From Blastomonas aquatica (GTDB lineage Bacteria; Pseudomonadota; Alphaproteobacteria; Sphingomonadales; Sphingomonadaceae): a stretch of 64,000 nucleotides of DNA. The stretch lies in NCBI RefSeq assembly GCF_014639875.1, contig NZ_BMGD01000002.1:124001-188000 (forward strand), given 5' to 3'. The position numbers and the translations under genes are program-made. Under the pieces are notes generated by a model that had not been told where the DNA came from, made no database searches, and saw only the letters and a program-made list of their open reading frames with translations. Every line of letters begins with the position of its first letter. Within the stretch, counting starts at the first letter, position 1. Below, piece after piece: positions 57,426-64,000 of the stretch.

Positions 57426-58311
57426 GACGCGACCAGTGGTCAAAGGACGTTGGACCATCGTCGTGCATGGCGGTGCCAAAACGATCCGTGCTGATCAGGC
57501 CCAAGCCCATCGCAGCGGCTGCGCAAAGGCGGCCGCTGCGGGGGCCGAAGTGCTGCGGCGCGGCGGGTCTGCCGTCCATGCCGCCCGGATGGCGGTCTGC
57601 GTGCTTGAGGACGATCCGGTGTTCAACGCAGGCCGAGGCTCGGTCCGCAATGCGGCCGGCGGTGTGGAAATGGACGCAGGCATCATGGACGGCACGACGC
57701 TCGCGCTCGGCGCTGTCGCCGCCGTCCGGTGCATCGTCCATCCGGTGGAAGCTGCCACTGCGATGCTTGACGCAGAACCGGTGCTGCTCGTGGGACATGG
57801 AGCCGAGGTTTTTGCGCTGGATCAGGGGCTGGCGGTCCGCGACACGCCCGATGATTGCAGCGCTATCGACGCAGGGCACGATACGGTCGGGTGCGTTGCA
57901 TTCGATCAACAAGGCGCCTTTGCCGCAGCGACCTCGACCGGAGGGCTGGAAGGTACATTGCCGGGGCGAGTCGGGGATTCCCCCCTTCCCGGTTGCGGAT
58001 TCTACGCCGATGACGCGGTGGGAGCCGTCGCCTTGTCAGGCGAAGGCGAGGCCATTGCCCGAACGCTGCTCGCTACGCAGGTCATGCGCGCGATGGAAGC
58101 CCGGCCAGCGCCCGAAGCAGCCGGCGCCATCTTTGCTCCATTGCAGCGGCTGGGCGCCCAAGCCGGGGTGGTTGCAATCGATACCGGCGGCCGGATCGGC
58201 GTTGCCCACAACAGCGACCATTTCGCGCTCGCTTGCGCATCGAGCGCATTTGCCGGGGTAGTATCGGCGCTTCACCAGACCGAACTGAAAATGGACATTC
58301 ACGATGAGTGA
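57418..58311 (+). CDS. iaaA: Isoaspartyl peptidase / plant-type L-asparaginase
   Basis: A 297-residue Ntn-hydrolase precursor. It starts WTIVVHGGAKTI, contains DDPVFNAGRGSVRNAAGGVEMDAGIMDG and the autocleavage site HDTVGCVAF with nucleophile Thr156, and ends with GVVAIDTGGRIGVAHNSD. It would split the beta-Asp-Arg dipeptides released by cyanophycinase into aspartate and arginine. It overlaps cphA by eight bases and the cphB start by eight bases. The second half of the enzyme (after Thr156) is complete. The symbol is family-based. Confidence 0.9.
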   Translation: MVETRPVVKGRWTIVVHGGAKTIRADQAQAHRSGCAKAAAAGAEVLRRGGSAVHAARMAVCVLEDDPVFNAGRGSVRNAAGGVEMDAGIMDGTTLALGAVAAVRCIVHPVEAATAMLDAEPVLLVGHGAEVFALDQGLAVRDTPDDCSAIDAGHDTVGCVAFDQQGAFAAATSTGGLEGTLPGRVGDSPLPGCGFYADDAVGAVALSGEGEAIARTLLATQVMRAMEARPAPEAAGAIFAPLQRLGAQAGVVAIDTGGRIGVAHNSDHFALACASSAFAGVVSALHQTELKMDIHDE

Positions 58312-59107
58312 CACCCAAGGCATCCTGATCGCAATCGGCGGTCATGAAGACAAGGATGGCGATCGGACCATCCTTAAAGCTGTCGCCGAGCAAGTGGCCG
58401 ATGGTTGCCTGGTCATCGCCACAGTGGCCAGCCAGGATCCGGAGCAGTATTTCGAGGCCTATCGCGCTGCATTCGGGGCGCTGGGCGTATCGGATGTTGC
58501 CGAACTGTATGTCGACAACCGCGCCCAGGCAGATGATCCGGAACTGCGGGCGCTGATCGCGGGCGCGGGTGGCATCTTCTTCACCGGCGGGGATCAATTG
58601 CGGATTGCCAGCCAGATCGGCGATACCCCGCTCGAGGAAGAAATCCGCACGCTGCACAAGCGCGGCGGCGTGATCGCCGGAACCTCGGCGGGCGCTTCGG
58701 TGCAAAGCGATGTCATGCTGGTCGATGGCAGCGGCGATGAATCCTACCGCATCGGCGACATGCATATGGCCCCTGGGCTGGGCCTGATCCCGGATGTCAT
58801 CATCGACCAGCACTTTGCCGAGCGCGGCCGGATCGGACGGCTGCTGGGTGCGATCGCGCATAACCCGCGGTTACTGGGGGTCGGCATCGACGAGGACACC
58901 GCGATTGTTATCGAAAGTAACCGCTTCAAGGTGATCGGATCGGGCGCCGTCACGGTTGTCGATGCAGGTCATGTGACCCGGTCGAACATCGCAGAAGCCA
59001 AGCCCGATCGGGTGCTGTCGATCCACGATGTGGTCATGCATGTCCTCAGCGCGGGCGACGACTTCGATCTCGGGTCGCGCCGGCCTGGCACGATCAGGAG
59101 TGAATGA
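58304..59107 (+). CDS. cphB: Cyanophycinase
   Basis: A 267-residue serine peptidase of the S51 family that cuts cyanophycin to beta-Asp-Arg dipeptides. The catalytic Ser128 lies in AGTSAGASVQSDVM, FFTGGDQLRIA precedes it, and the conserved DQHFAERGRIGRLL and GIDEDTAIVIE segments follow. Length fits intracellular CphB (about 270). There is no signal peptide, so it acts in the cytoplasm. Together with cphA and the isoaspartyl peptidase it forms a full make-and-recycle set. Confidence 0.94.
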   Translation: MSDTQGILIAIGGHEDKDGDRTILKAVAEQVADGCLVIATVASQDPEQYFEAYRAAFGALGVSDVAELYVDNRAQADDPELRALIAGAGGIFFTGGDQLRIASQIGDTPLEEEIRTLHKRGGVIAGTSAGASVQSDVMLVDGSGDESYRIGDMHMAPGLGLIPDVIIDQHFAERGRIGRLLGAIAHNPRLLGVGIDEDTAIVIESNRFKVIGSGAVTVVDAGHVTRSNIAEAKPDRVLSIHDVVMHVLSAGDDFDLGSRRPGTIRSE

Positions 59108-59108
59108 G

Positions 59109-59372
59109 ATGGTTTGGAAGGGGAGCGCGGCAGCGGAACATGGACAGCCAGCGGCGAGCTTGAGACGTGCGCTTGTGGTGGTTGCGGGGCCTGTAGTCGC
59201 GATGTTTGGCGCATCACAGGCGTTTGCCTGCACCCTGTGTCACAGCCGGACCGCGCAGGATGTCCGGGCAGCGGTCTTCGGTCCGGACTTCTGGGATAAT
59301 GTCGCCGCCATGTCGGCGGTCGTTCCCGCGTTGGTCCTGGCGGTGGTGTTGGTGCGCAGGATTTCGCCATGA
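59109..59372 (+). CDS. Small membrane protein with a CxxCH motif
   Basis: An 87-residue protein with a hydrophobic segment ALVVVAGPVVAMFGASQAFA that may be a signal peptide or anchor, directly followed by CTLCH, a CxxCH heme-attachment type motif. Then comes TAQDVRAAVFGPDFWDNVAAM and a second membrane helix (VVPALVLAVVLVRR). I recall similar short proteins next to DUF2243 genes. Whether heme is bound is not known. The ATG at 59109 is one base after the cphB stop; the stop overlaps the DUF2243 ATG. Confidence 0.75.
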   Translation: MVWKGSAAAEHGQPAASLRRALVVVAGPVVAMFGASQAFACTLCHSRTAQDVRAAVFGPDFWDNVAAMSAVVPALVLAVVLVRRISP

Positions 59373-59851
59373 TGGCCACAAACGTGATCGAAGGCGCAAA
59401 GACAACCCGGCACCTGACGACGGCGGGCACCGTCATCGGCATCGGCATGGGCGGGTTTTTTGATGGCATCGTGTTTCATCAGATCCTGCAGATCCACAAC
59501 ATGCTGTCCGCGAGGGTGCCGACCGACACGCTTGTCGGCGCAAAAGTGAACATGGTGTGGGACGGGTTGTTTCACGCGGGCGTGTGGATTGCCACCGCGA
59601 TCGGCATCGCACTGCTGTGGCATGCCGTGAAGCGAAGCGATGTCCTGCTGTCCGGCAAGGCGCTGTCTGGTTCGATGCTGCTCGGCTTTGGTTTGTTCAA
59701 CCTGATCGAAGGGCTGATCAACCACCACATTTTGCAGATCCACCATGTTTACGAAATACTTGGCCAATCGGCGTGGGATTATGTGTTCCTGGCATCAGGT
59801 GTCGTGCTCATCCTGTCAGGATGGAGGCTCATTCGCAGCGCAGGGTCATGA
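59369..59851 (+). CDS. DUF2243 membrane protein
   Basis: A 160-residue protein with four predicted helices: LTTAGTVIGIGMGGFFDGIVFHQILQIHNM, LFHAGVWIATAIGIALLWHAV, SMLLGFGLFNLIEGLINHHIL, and YVFLASGVVLILSGWRLI. His-rich motifs DGIVFHQILQIH and NHHILQIHHV are placed symmetrically, as expected of a metal or heme site in the membrane. This is the DUF2243 family. It overlaps the CxxCH protein gene (ATGA), so the two may form one unit. Confidence 0.87.
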   Translation: MMATNVIEGAKTTRHLTTAGTVIGIGMGGFFDGIVFHQILQIHNMLSARVPTDTLVGAKVNMVWDGLFHAGVWIATAIGIALLWHAVKRSDVLLSGKALSGSMLLGFGLFNLIEGLINHHILQIHHVYEILGQSAWDYVFLASGVVLILSGWRLIRSAGS

Positions 59852-60030
59852 CGGCGCACCCCGAAGAATCGGTCGAGCCGTTGCGCGCGAACACCTGTGT
59901 TAGTGCGCGTCTCAGGATTGAAATCGATGGTGCACAAGCAGATCGGACGACCGCTTGCCCCTTGGGCAGCGGGCCGGGATTTGCAGGACCGGCGCGAAGC
60001 ATCTTTCGTCGGATGCGAAGGACGAACGAT

Positions 60031-60228
60031 ATGACCGGGCGCAGACAAAATCCCCCAAGCCTGCCTGGAACGTCGCATGAAAAGTCGTCGGCATCAGTCC
60101 CGTTGGCGCTGTCACTGATCGGGATCGCCGCGGGCGCCTGGTGGTGGAGCCAGCGTCAAGAGCCAGCGATCGAGAGCCGGACCGCAGCCCGGCTGCGCAT
60201 CGGTCATGCCGGCGGGCAGCAGGCATGA
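60031..60228 (+). CDS. Small single-span membrane protein
   Basis: A 65-residue protein with one hydrophobic segment (SASVPLALSLIGIAAGAWWWS) and charged tails. ATG at 60031 has AAGGA nine bases before it; an in-frame ATG at 59848 overlaps the DUF2243 stop (ATGA) but the added residues look non-coding. Its stop overlaps the next MBL gene ATG in ATGA, which supports its being real. Family unknown. Confidence 0.5.
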   Translation: MTGRRQNPPSLPGTSHEKSSASVPLALSLIGIAAGAWWWSQRQEPAIESRTAARLRIGHAGGQQA

Positions 60229-61085
60229 AAATCCATCATCTCAACTGCGGAACGTGCTGTCCGGTGGGTGGACGCCTGTTCGACGGCAAAAGCGATAGCG
60301 CGTTCGGGCACATTGTCTGTCACTGTCTGCTGATCGAGAGTGATCGCGGCCTGATCCTGGTCGATACCGGCTTTGGCACCCGCGATGTCGATCATCCCGC
60401 GCGGCGTATTTCGCCTTTCTTCCTGACCCTCAACAACATCCAGTTGCGTGCCGAAGAGACCGCGCTGGCACAGATCCGCAAGCTTGGTTTCCAGTCGTCC
60501 GATGTTCGGCACATCATCGTCACCCATCTCGATTTCGACCATGCCGGCGGGATCGAGGATTTTCCGAACGCCACCGTCCACGTCACCTCGCGCGAAAAAG
60601 AGGTGGCCGATGCGCAAAAGGGCGGAGCCTTTGTCGGTACGCGCCGCTACCGGCCGCAGCAATGGGACGAGGTCGCCGATTGGCGTCTCTACCCCTTCGG
60701 CGGCGGTGAAAAATGGCTGGGCTTTGACAGCGTTCGCGATCTCGATGGACTGCCGCCCGAAATTCTGCTGGTCCCGCTGGCCGGGCACACCTGGGGTCAC
60801 GTTGGCGTGGCGATCCGCCAGCCCGAAGGCTGGCTGCTCCACGCAGGCGATGCATATTTCTATCGCGGTGAGATCGGCGCGGAGCATTATGCATGTCCCC
60901 CTGCGCTGCGCGGATACCAGCGCATGATGGAGGTCGATCGCACCGCGCGGCTGGGCAATCAGGCAAGGCTGCGGCGGCTCTCGATCGACCAGGCCAATGA
61001 GGTGCGGATTTTCTGCGCGCATGATTCGGTGGAGTTCGACCTGCTCGCCTCGCAGGCCCCCGCCACCCACGAAAAGCCGCGATGA
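60225..61085 (+). CDS. Metallo-beta-lactamase-fold hydrolase (cytoplasmic)
   Basis: A 286-residue MBL protein. The metal motif is IIVTHLDFDHAGGIEDF (HxDxDH-type), with AGHTWGHVGVAI for the next His, LLHAGDAYFY for the Asp and a late His in FCAHDSVEF. N-acyl-homoserine lactonases and related quorum-quenching lactonases have the same HxDxDH motif, so a lactonase role is possible. A cysteine pair near the N-terminus (NCGTCCPVGG) is conserved in a sphingomonad/rhizobial group. No signal peptide. It overlaps the gene before it and ends 70 bp before the alcohol dehydrogenase. Confidence 0.88.
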   Translation: MKIHHLNCGTCCPVGGRLFDGKSDSAFGHIVCHCLLIESDRGLILVDTGFGTRDVDHPARRISPFFLTLNNIQLRAEETALAQIRKLGFQSSDVRHIIVTHLDFDHAGGIEDFPNATVHVTSREKEVADAQKGGAFVGTRRYRPQQWDEVADWRLYPFGGGEKWLGFDSVRDLDGLPPEILLVPLAGHTWGHVGVAIRQPEGWLLHAGDAYFYRGEIGAEHYACPPALRGYQRMMEVDRTARLGNQARLRRLSIDQANEVRIFCAHDSVEFDLLASQAPATHEKPR

Positions 61086-61155
61086 CCGGACGCAGGCAAG
61101 CCATCGATCCTGCTGACGCGACGGCGCCGGCTGCCCCCCAACCCAAGGACGACTT

Positions 61156-62304
61156 ATGCTGGCAATGAACTATCGCGGACCATACCGGATCCGCCTTTCG
61201 GAAAAGCCCATGCCCGAAATCCTGCATCCGCGCGACGCGATTGTGCGGGTGACGCGGTCCTGCATCTGCGGTTCGGATCTGCATCTGTATCACGGCATGG
61301 TGCCGGATACACGGGTGGGAACGACCTTCGGACACGAGTTCTGCGGGGTGGTTGAACAACTGGGACCCGAGGTCGAAAACCTGAAGGTTGGCGACCATGT
61401 GCTGGTGCCGTTCAACATCGCCTGCGGCCAGTGCCATTTCTGCCTGCAGGGGCTGTTCGGCAACTGTCACGAAGTGAACCCCGAGGCGACAGCGCTGGGC
61501 GGCATCTTTGGCTATTCGCATACCGCAGGCGGCTATGATGGAGGCCAGGCAGAGTATGTCCGCGTGCCCTACGCCGATGTGGGCCCTGTCGTCATTCCCG
61601 ACTGGATGGACCTCGACGACGCGGTGATGCTGACCGATGTCGTTCCGACGGGCTATCAGGCCGCCGAGATGGGCGGCATCCAGAAGGGTGACACGGTCGT
61701 GGTGTTCGGCGCCGGGCCGGTCGGGCTGATGGCGGCGCGCTGTGCCTGGCTGTTCGGCGCGGGCCGGGTGATCGTCATCGATATGTACGATTATAGGCTC
61801 GAGTTTGCGCGAACCTATTGCCCGGCGGAAGTCTACAATTTCAAGGAAATCGACGATGTCGTCGTGTTCCTGAAAAAGGCGACCGACGGGCTCGGCGCGG
61901 ACGTCGCGATCGATGCGGTCGGCGGTGATGCCAGCGGCAACGCGCTCCACACGCTGTTCGGTACCAAGCTCAAGCTGGAAGCAGGCTCGGCGATCGCGCT
62001 TCATTGGGCGATCAATTCGGTCAAGAAGGGCGGCATCGTGTCTATTGTCGGAGTATACGGGCCTACCGGCAACATGATCCCGATCGGCAATGTCGTGAAC
62101 AAGGGGATCACGATCCGCGCCAATCAGGCGTCGGTCAAGCGCCTGCTGCCCCGGCTGATCGAGCATGTCCGCATGGGCCATATCGACCCCAAGGCGATGA
62201 TCACCCACCGCGTTCCGCTCGATCACATCGCCGACGCCTATCACATGTTCGCGGCAAAACTGGACGGCTGCATCAAGCCGGTGCTGGTGCCCAATGGCGG
62301 ATAA
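61156..62304 (+). CDS. Zinc-dependent alcohol/formaldehyde dehydrogenase
   Basis: A 382-residue medium-chain dehydrogenase. The catalytic zinc site is CICGSDLHLYHG and FGHEFCGVV. The structural-zinc Cys set is reduced to CGQCHFCLQGLFGNC, with four cysteines present. The cofactor fold is TVVVFGAGPVGLMAAR, with VIDMYDYRLEFA after it. It looks like the glutathione-independent formaldehyde dehydrogenase group (FdhA-like), or a threonine-type dehydrogenase. AAGGA precedes the ATG. The gene is followed by a hypothetical gene after 13 bp. Substrate unknown; formaldehyde is a candidate because VanA makes it. Confidence 0.88.
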   Translation: MLAMNYRGPYRIRLSEKPMPEILHPRDAIVRVTRSCICGSDLHLYHGMVPDTRVGTTFGHEFCGVVEQLGPEVENLKVGDHVLVPFNIACGQCHFCLQGLFGNCHEVNPEATALGGIFGYSHTAGGYDGGQAEYVRVPYADVGPVVIPDWMDLDDAVMLTDVVPTGYQAAEMGGIQKGDTVVVFGAGPVGLMAARCAWLFGAGRVIVIDMYDYRLEFARTYCPAEVYNFKEIDDVVVFLKKATDGLGADVAIDAVGGDASGNALHTLFGTKLKLEAGSAIALHWAINSVKKGGIVSIVGVYGPTGNMIPIGNVVNKGITIRANQASVKRLLPRLIEHVRMGHIDPKAMITHRVPLDHIADAYHMFAAKLDGCIKPVLVPNGG

Positions 62305-62317
62305 TCAGGAGTACGAC

Positions 62318-62839
62318 ATGACCCTTCCCGTCATCATCCACACCCCCGCCCTCACCTCAGGGGCCATCGACACGTCAACCATCCCCGGCTGGGGGGTCGA
62401 TGCCGATCCGCTCAACGATCCCACTTATCCGATCCGCGACCGCGCACGCGATCCGGGCCTGACTAGCGACTGGGAGCGGCCCACGATCCAGCACCCCGAT
62501 GTCGAGATTCTCCAGTCGATCGAGCATATCCGCCAGCCGGCGGTGGTCGGCACTTCCGTTCCGCCCAGCGGGCTCAGCGGGATGATGCGCCGGACGGCGT
62601 TTCGCTGGAGCGAATCCAACTGGACCCATTGGCTGCTGCTGATGGGCGCCGACCGGGTCAATGTCATCGAGGGCATCGTCGACGATCTGGCGCATGCGCG
62701 CATCCCCAATATCCCGGCCGAAATGGGGATCCGTTCCGAGCTCGCGCATAACAAGCGCGGCTTTGCCAAGAAGCTTGCGGTCGGCGGACTGATCGGCGTG
62801 GTTGCAGTTGGCCTGCTCAAGCGACGCCGACAGCAGTAA
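62318..62839 (+). CDS. Hypothetical protein with C-terminal membrane anchor
   Basis: A 173-residue protein with Pro/Asp/Ile-rich N-terminal half and a hydrophobic, basic C-terminus (LAVGGLIGVVAVGLLKRRRQQ) that looks like a tail anchor. AGGAG stands seven bases before the ATG at 62318; the upstream Met at 62294 lacks such a site. It lies 13 bp after the dehydrogenase gene. I do not recognise the family. A central patch (SESNWTHWLLLMGADRVNVIEGIVDDLAH) could be a helical pair. Confidence 0.72.
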   Translation: MTLPVIIHTPALTSGAIDTSTIPGWGVDADPLNDPTYPIRDRARDPGLTSDWERPTIQHPDVEILQSIEHIRQPAVVGTSVPPSGLSGMMRRTAFRWSESNWTHWLLLMGADRVNVIEGIVDDLAHARIPNIPAEMGIRSELAHNKRGFAKKLAVGGLIGVVAVGLLKRRRQQ

Positions 62840-62933
62840 CCGGGCAATGAAAGCACTTATGTTCACACCGGTGATCCAGAGCAAAGGGTCACCAACGGCT
62901 TGGTGGGCGCGATGACGATCGCGGCAATGATAG

Positions 62934-63146
62934 CGAAACAGCCAGTGGATCACATCTGCGGCCATCCCGCTGAGGATCGCATGCCCGGCTTGCGCGGTGA
63001 TAGCGCTGCCCGAAACGGCCGACGGCGAAATCTCGCCCGATTGTATCGCCATGCTGACGGCAGAGTTGACCGGTTATGACGCAGTCGTTTTCGGACCGGC
63101 AATGGTCAAAGAGACGGCCGTGGCGACATTGCTGGCAGCGCTGTAG
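62934..63146 (+). pseudogene. Fragment of NAD(P)H-hydrate dehydratase (nnrD) gene
   Basis: About 60 residues of open frame (SAAIPLRIACP, AVIALPETADGEISP and YDAVVFGPAMVKETAVATLLAAL) resemble the middle of ADP-dependent NAD(P)H-hydrate dehydratase. The usual AGAGK glycine loop is altered and GPGM has become GPAM. Stop codons stand before it (62928, 62931) and at 63144, so both ends of the enzyme are missing. It is next to an integrase fragment beside tRNA-Gln. Confidence 0.55.
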
Positions 63147-63165
63147 CCGGTTTTGCCCAACAGCA

Positions 63166-63282
63166 CCGATCAGAGGTATGCAGCGTGAGCCTTATCAGGC
63201 AAATCTTTCCATCCAGTGAGAAGGACCCGCGATAATAATACTGGCCATCGCGCCGGCTGAGGTTGGGATCTTTCTTTGACAT
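63166..63282 (-). pseudogene. Truncated tyrosine-recombinase (integrase) N-terminus
   Basis: From the ATG at 63282 the frame reads MSKKDPNLSRRDGQYYYRGS and ends near LHTSDR, as in the DUF6538-type N-terminus of phage/island integrases. Similarity stops near 63166, where the nnrD fragment begins. It lies 125 bp from the 3' end of tRNA-Gln on the same strand, the usual place of an integrase. The rest of the enzyme is absent. Confidence 0.6.
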
Positions 63283-63406
63283 GGTTCGTGCCACTCGTTC
63301 GACCCTGCGACACACGATAGGTCACAGGATGGGTCACACAGTTGGCGGGCGCCAAATGCGGAGCGAGAAGGCGAATTATTGTTTTTCAATAGCTTGCAGC
63401 TGAACA

Positions 63407-63481
63407 TGGCTGGGGTGGCAGGATTCGAACCTGCGAATGCCGGTACCAAAAACCGGTGCCTTACCACTTGGCGACACCCCA
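63407..63481 (-). tRNA. tRNA-Gln (anticodon TTG)
   Basis: The minus strand folds as a tRNA: acceptor TGGGGTG pairing with CACCCCA, D-arm GCCAAGTGGTAAGGC, anticodon loop TTTTGGT (anticodon TTG) between CCGGT and ACCGG, T-arm GCAGGTTCGAATCCTGC, discriminator G and an encoded CCA (63407-63409). It is read in the same direction as ilvE upstream of it. Confidence 0.95.
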
Positions 63482-63604
63482 ATGCCGTGCTCGCGGCGCT
63501 GCCGGGCGGCATGGGCCGGGGTAGCGCGGAAGCGGCCTATATACGGAAAAGTGCGGGGCCGCCAAGCGCCTTTTTGGGGCGCCGTCCTGGGGACCCGCCC
63601 GCGA

Positions 63605-64000
63605 TCAGCCGATGCGGTGGACCCAGCCGTGCGGATCGGCCGCATCGCCGCGCTGGATCGAGACCAAAGCAGAGCGCAGCGCTGCGGTCACCGGGCCCGA
63701 CTGGTTGCCGCCGATGGTGAAGCTGCCGTCGGGGCTCTTGACCGTGCCCACCGGGGTTACCACCGCCGCGGTGCCGCAGGCGAAGGTCTCGCGCAGCTTT
63801 CCGCTGGTGGCATCGGCTTGCCACTGGTCGATTGAATAGGGCTCCTCGCGCACCGTCATGCCCTGCGCGCGCGCCAGCGTGATCAGCGAATTGCGGGTGA
63901 TTCCGGGCAGGATCGTTCCGGTCAGCGGCGGGGTGATGATCGAGCCATCTTCGAACACGAAGAACAGGTTCATGCCGCCCAGTTCCTCGACCCATTTGTG
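63605..64000 (-). CDS. ilvE: Branched-chain amino acid aminotransferase (C-terminal part, cut by window end)
   Basis: About 131 C-terminal residues of a class IV PLP aminotransferase of the branched-chain type. It shows VEELGGMNLFFVFEDG, the TPPLTGTILPGITRNSLI phosphate-binding segment, FACGTAAVVTPVG and a GPVTAALRSALVSIQRGDA tail. It makes leucine, isoleucine and valine from the keto acids. The PLP-lysine and start lie beyond the window edge. The open frame continues without interruption to position 64000. Confidence 0.93.
   Translation of the reverse strand, partial: HKWVEELGGMNLFFVFEDGSIITPPLTGTILPGITRNSLITLARAQGMTVREEPYSIDQWQADATSGKLRETFACGTAAVVTPVGTVKSPDGSFTIGGNQSGPVTAALRSALVSIQRGDAADPHGWVHRIG

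Noticed and set aside
59848-60030. N-terminal extension of the small membrane protein starting at the ATGA overlap with DUF2243
   Set aside because: The added 61 residues look non-coding, and AAGGA precedes the later ATG at 60031.
62375-63052. 225-residue minus-strand frame over the hypothetical gene at 62318-62839
   Set aside because: It is opposite a better-supported gene with an AGGAG site and continues into the nnrD fragment; no family resemblance.

Overview
The window is high-GC chromosomal DNA of an alphaproteobacterium, almost certainly a member of the Sphingomonadaceae (Sphingobium/Novosphingobium/Sphingopyxis type). Reasons: a protocatechuate 4,5-cleavage (lig) gene set in sphingomonad style, four TonB-dependent receptors in 64 kb, DUF3618/holin-like and DUF2243 gene groups, and an alphaproteobacterial tRNA-Gln. 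The genus is my inference.

Region 1 (1-16.7 kb), aromatic catabolism. After the tail of a mannitol-dehydrogenase-family gene come a GntR/FCD regulator (VanR-like) and a vanillate O-demethylase oxygenase (VanA). Between them lies the palindrome ATTGGATCCAAT, the operator I know for VanR. No vanB reductase is visible. A tightly packed 12-gene minus-strand operon (12.2 -> 3.1 kb) follows: flavin monooxygenase, VOC-fold extradiol dioxygenase, C-C hydrolase-like alpha/beta hydrolase, DUF2218, small membrane protein, cyclase-family hydrolase, two SDRs, FAH-family hydrolase, cupin, second alpha/beta hydrolase, NTF2-like protein. It reads as an uncharacterised aromatic ring-cleavage pathway. A NodD-like LysR regulator sits beside it, and two 50-bp elements resembling rhizobial nod boxes lie in front of the operon and in the divergent lysR/TonB-receptor gap. 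I consider this the most interesting system in the window.

Region 2 (16.7-26.0 kb), protocatechuate 4,5-cleavage pathway. ligK-ligU-ligI run leftward. ligR (LysR with two HTH units) runs rightward, followed by a DUF1932 dehydrogenase, ligJ, ligA, ligB, ligC and pobA. PobA makes protocatechuate from 4-hydroxybenzoate, LigAB opens the ring, LigC makes 2-pyrone-4,6-dicarboxylate, LigI opens it, LigU and LigJ isomerise and hydrate, and LigK cleaves to pyruvate and oxaloacetate. VanA would feed the same route. Both promoters share short motifs that may be LigR sites.

Region 3 (26.0-41.1 kb), sensing and uptake. A multi-PAS hybrid histidine kinase is followed by an SLC13 permease, a DUF2292 mini-protein, a TonB receptor and a TauE/SafE exporter, possibly sulfur-related. 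Then comes a FecI/FecR/STN-TonB receptor cell-surface signalling set next to a CehA-type PHP metallohydrolase.

Region 4 (41.3-50.2 kb). An arsR-arsC-acr3-arsH operon is followed by an AT-richer segment with a KfrA-like DNA-binding ORF, a Crp/Fnr regulator with an FNR-type box, a small protein and a REC-GAF-GGDEF-EAL protein. An alpha/beta hydrolase and a 54-residue sphingomonad-type protein follow.

Region 5 (50.2-62.9 kb), envelope, storage and stress. It holds a patatin, a three-gene membrane-associated operon and a 24-bp perfect hairpin. A cyanophycin operon follows: methyltransferase, cphA, isoaspartyl peptidase and cphB, continuing with overlaps or short gaps into a CxxCH membrane peptide, DUF2243, a small membrane protein and an MBL hydrolase. 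A zinc alcohol dehydrogenase and a hypothetical protein come next.

Region 6 (62.9-64 kb). An nnrD fragment and an integrase fragment lie beside tRNA-Gln, a decayed integration scar. The window ends inside ilvE.
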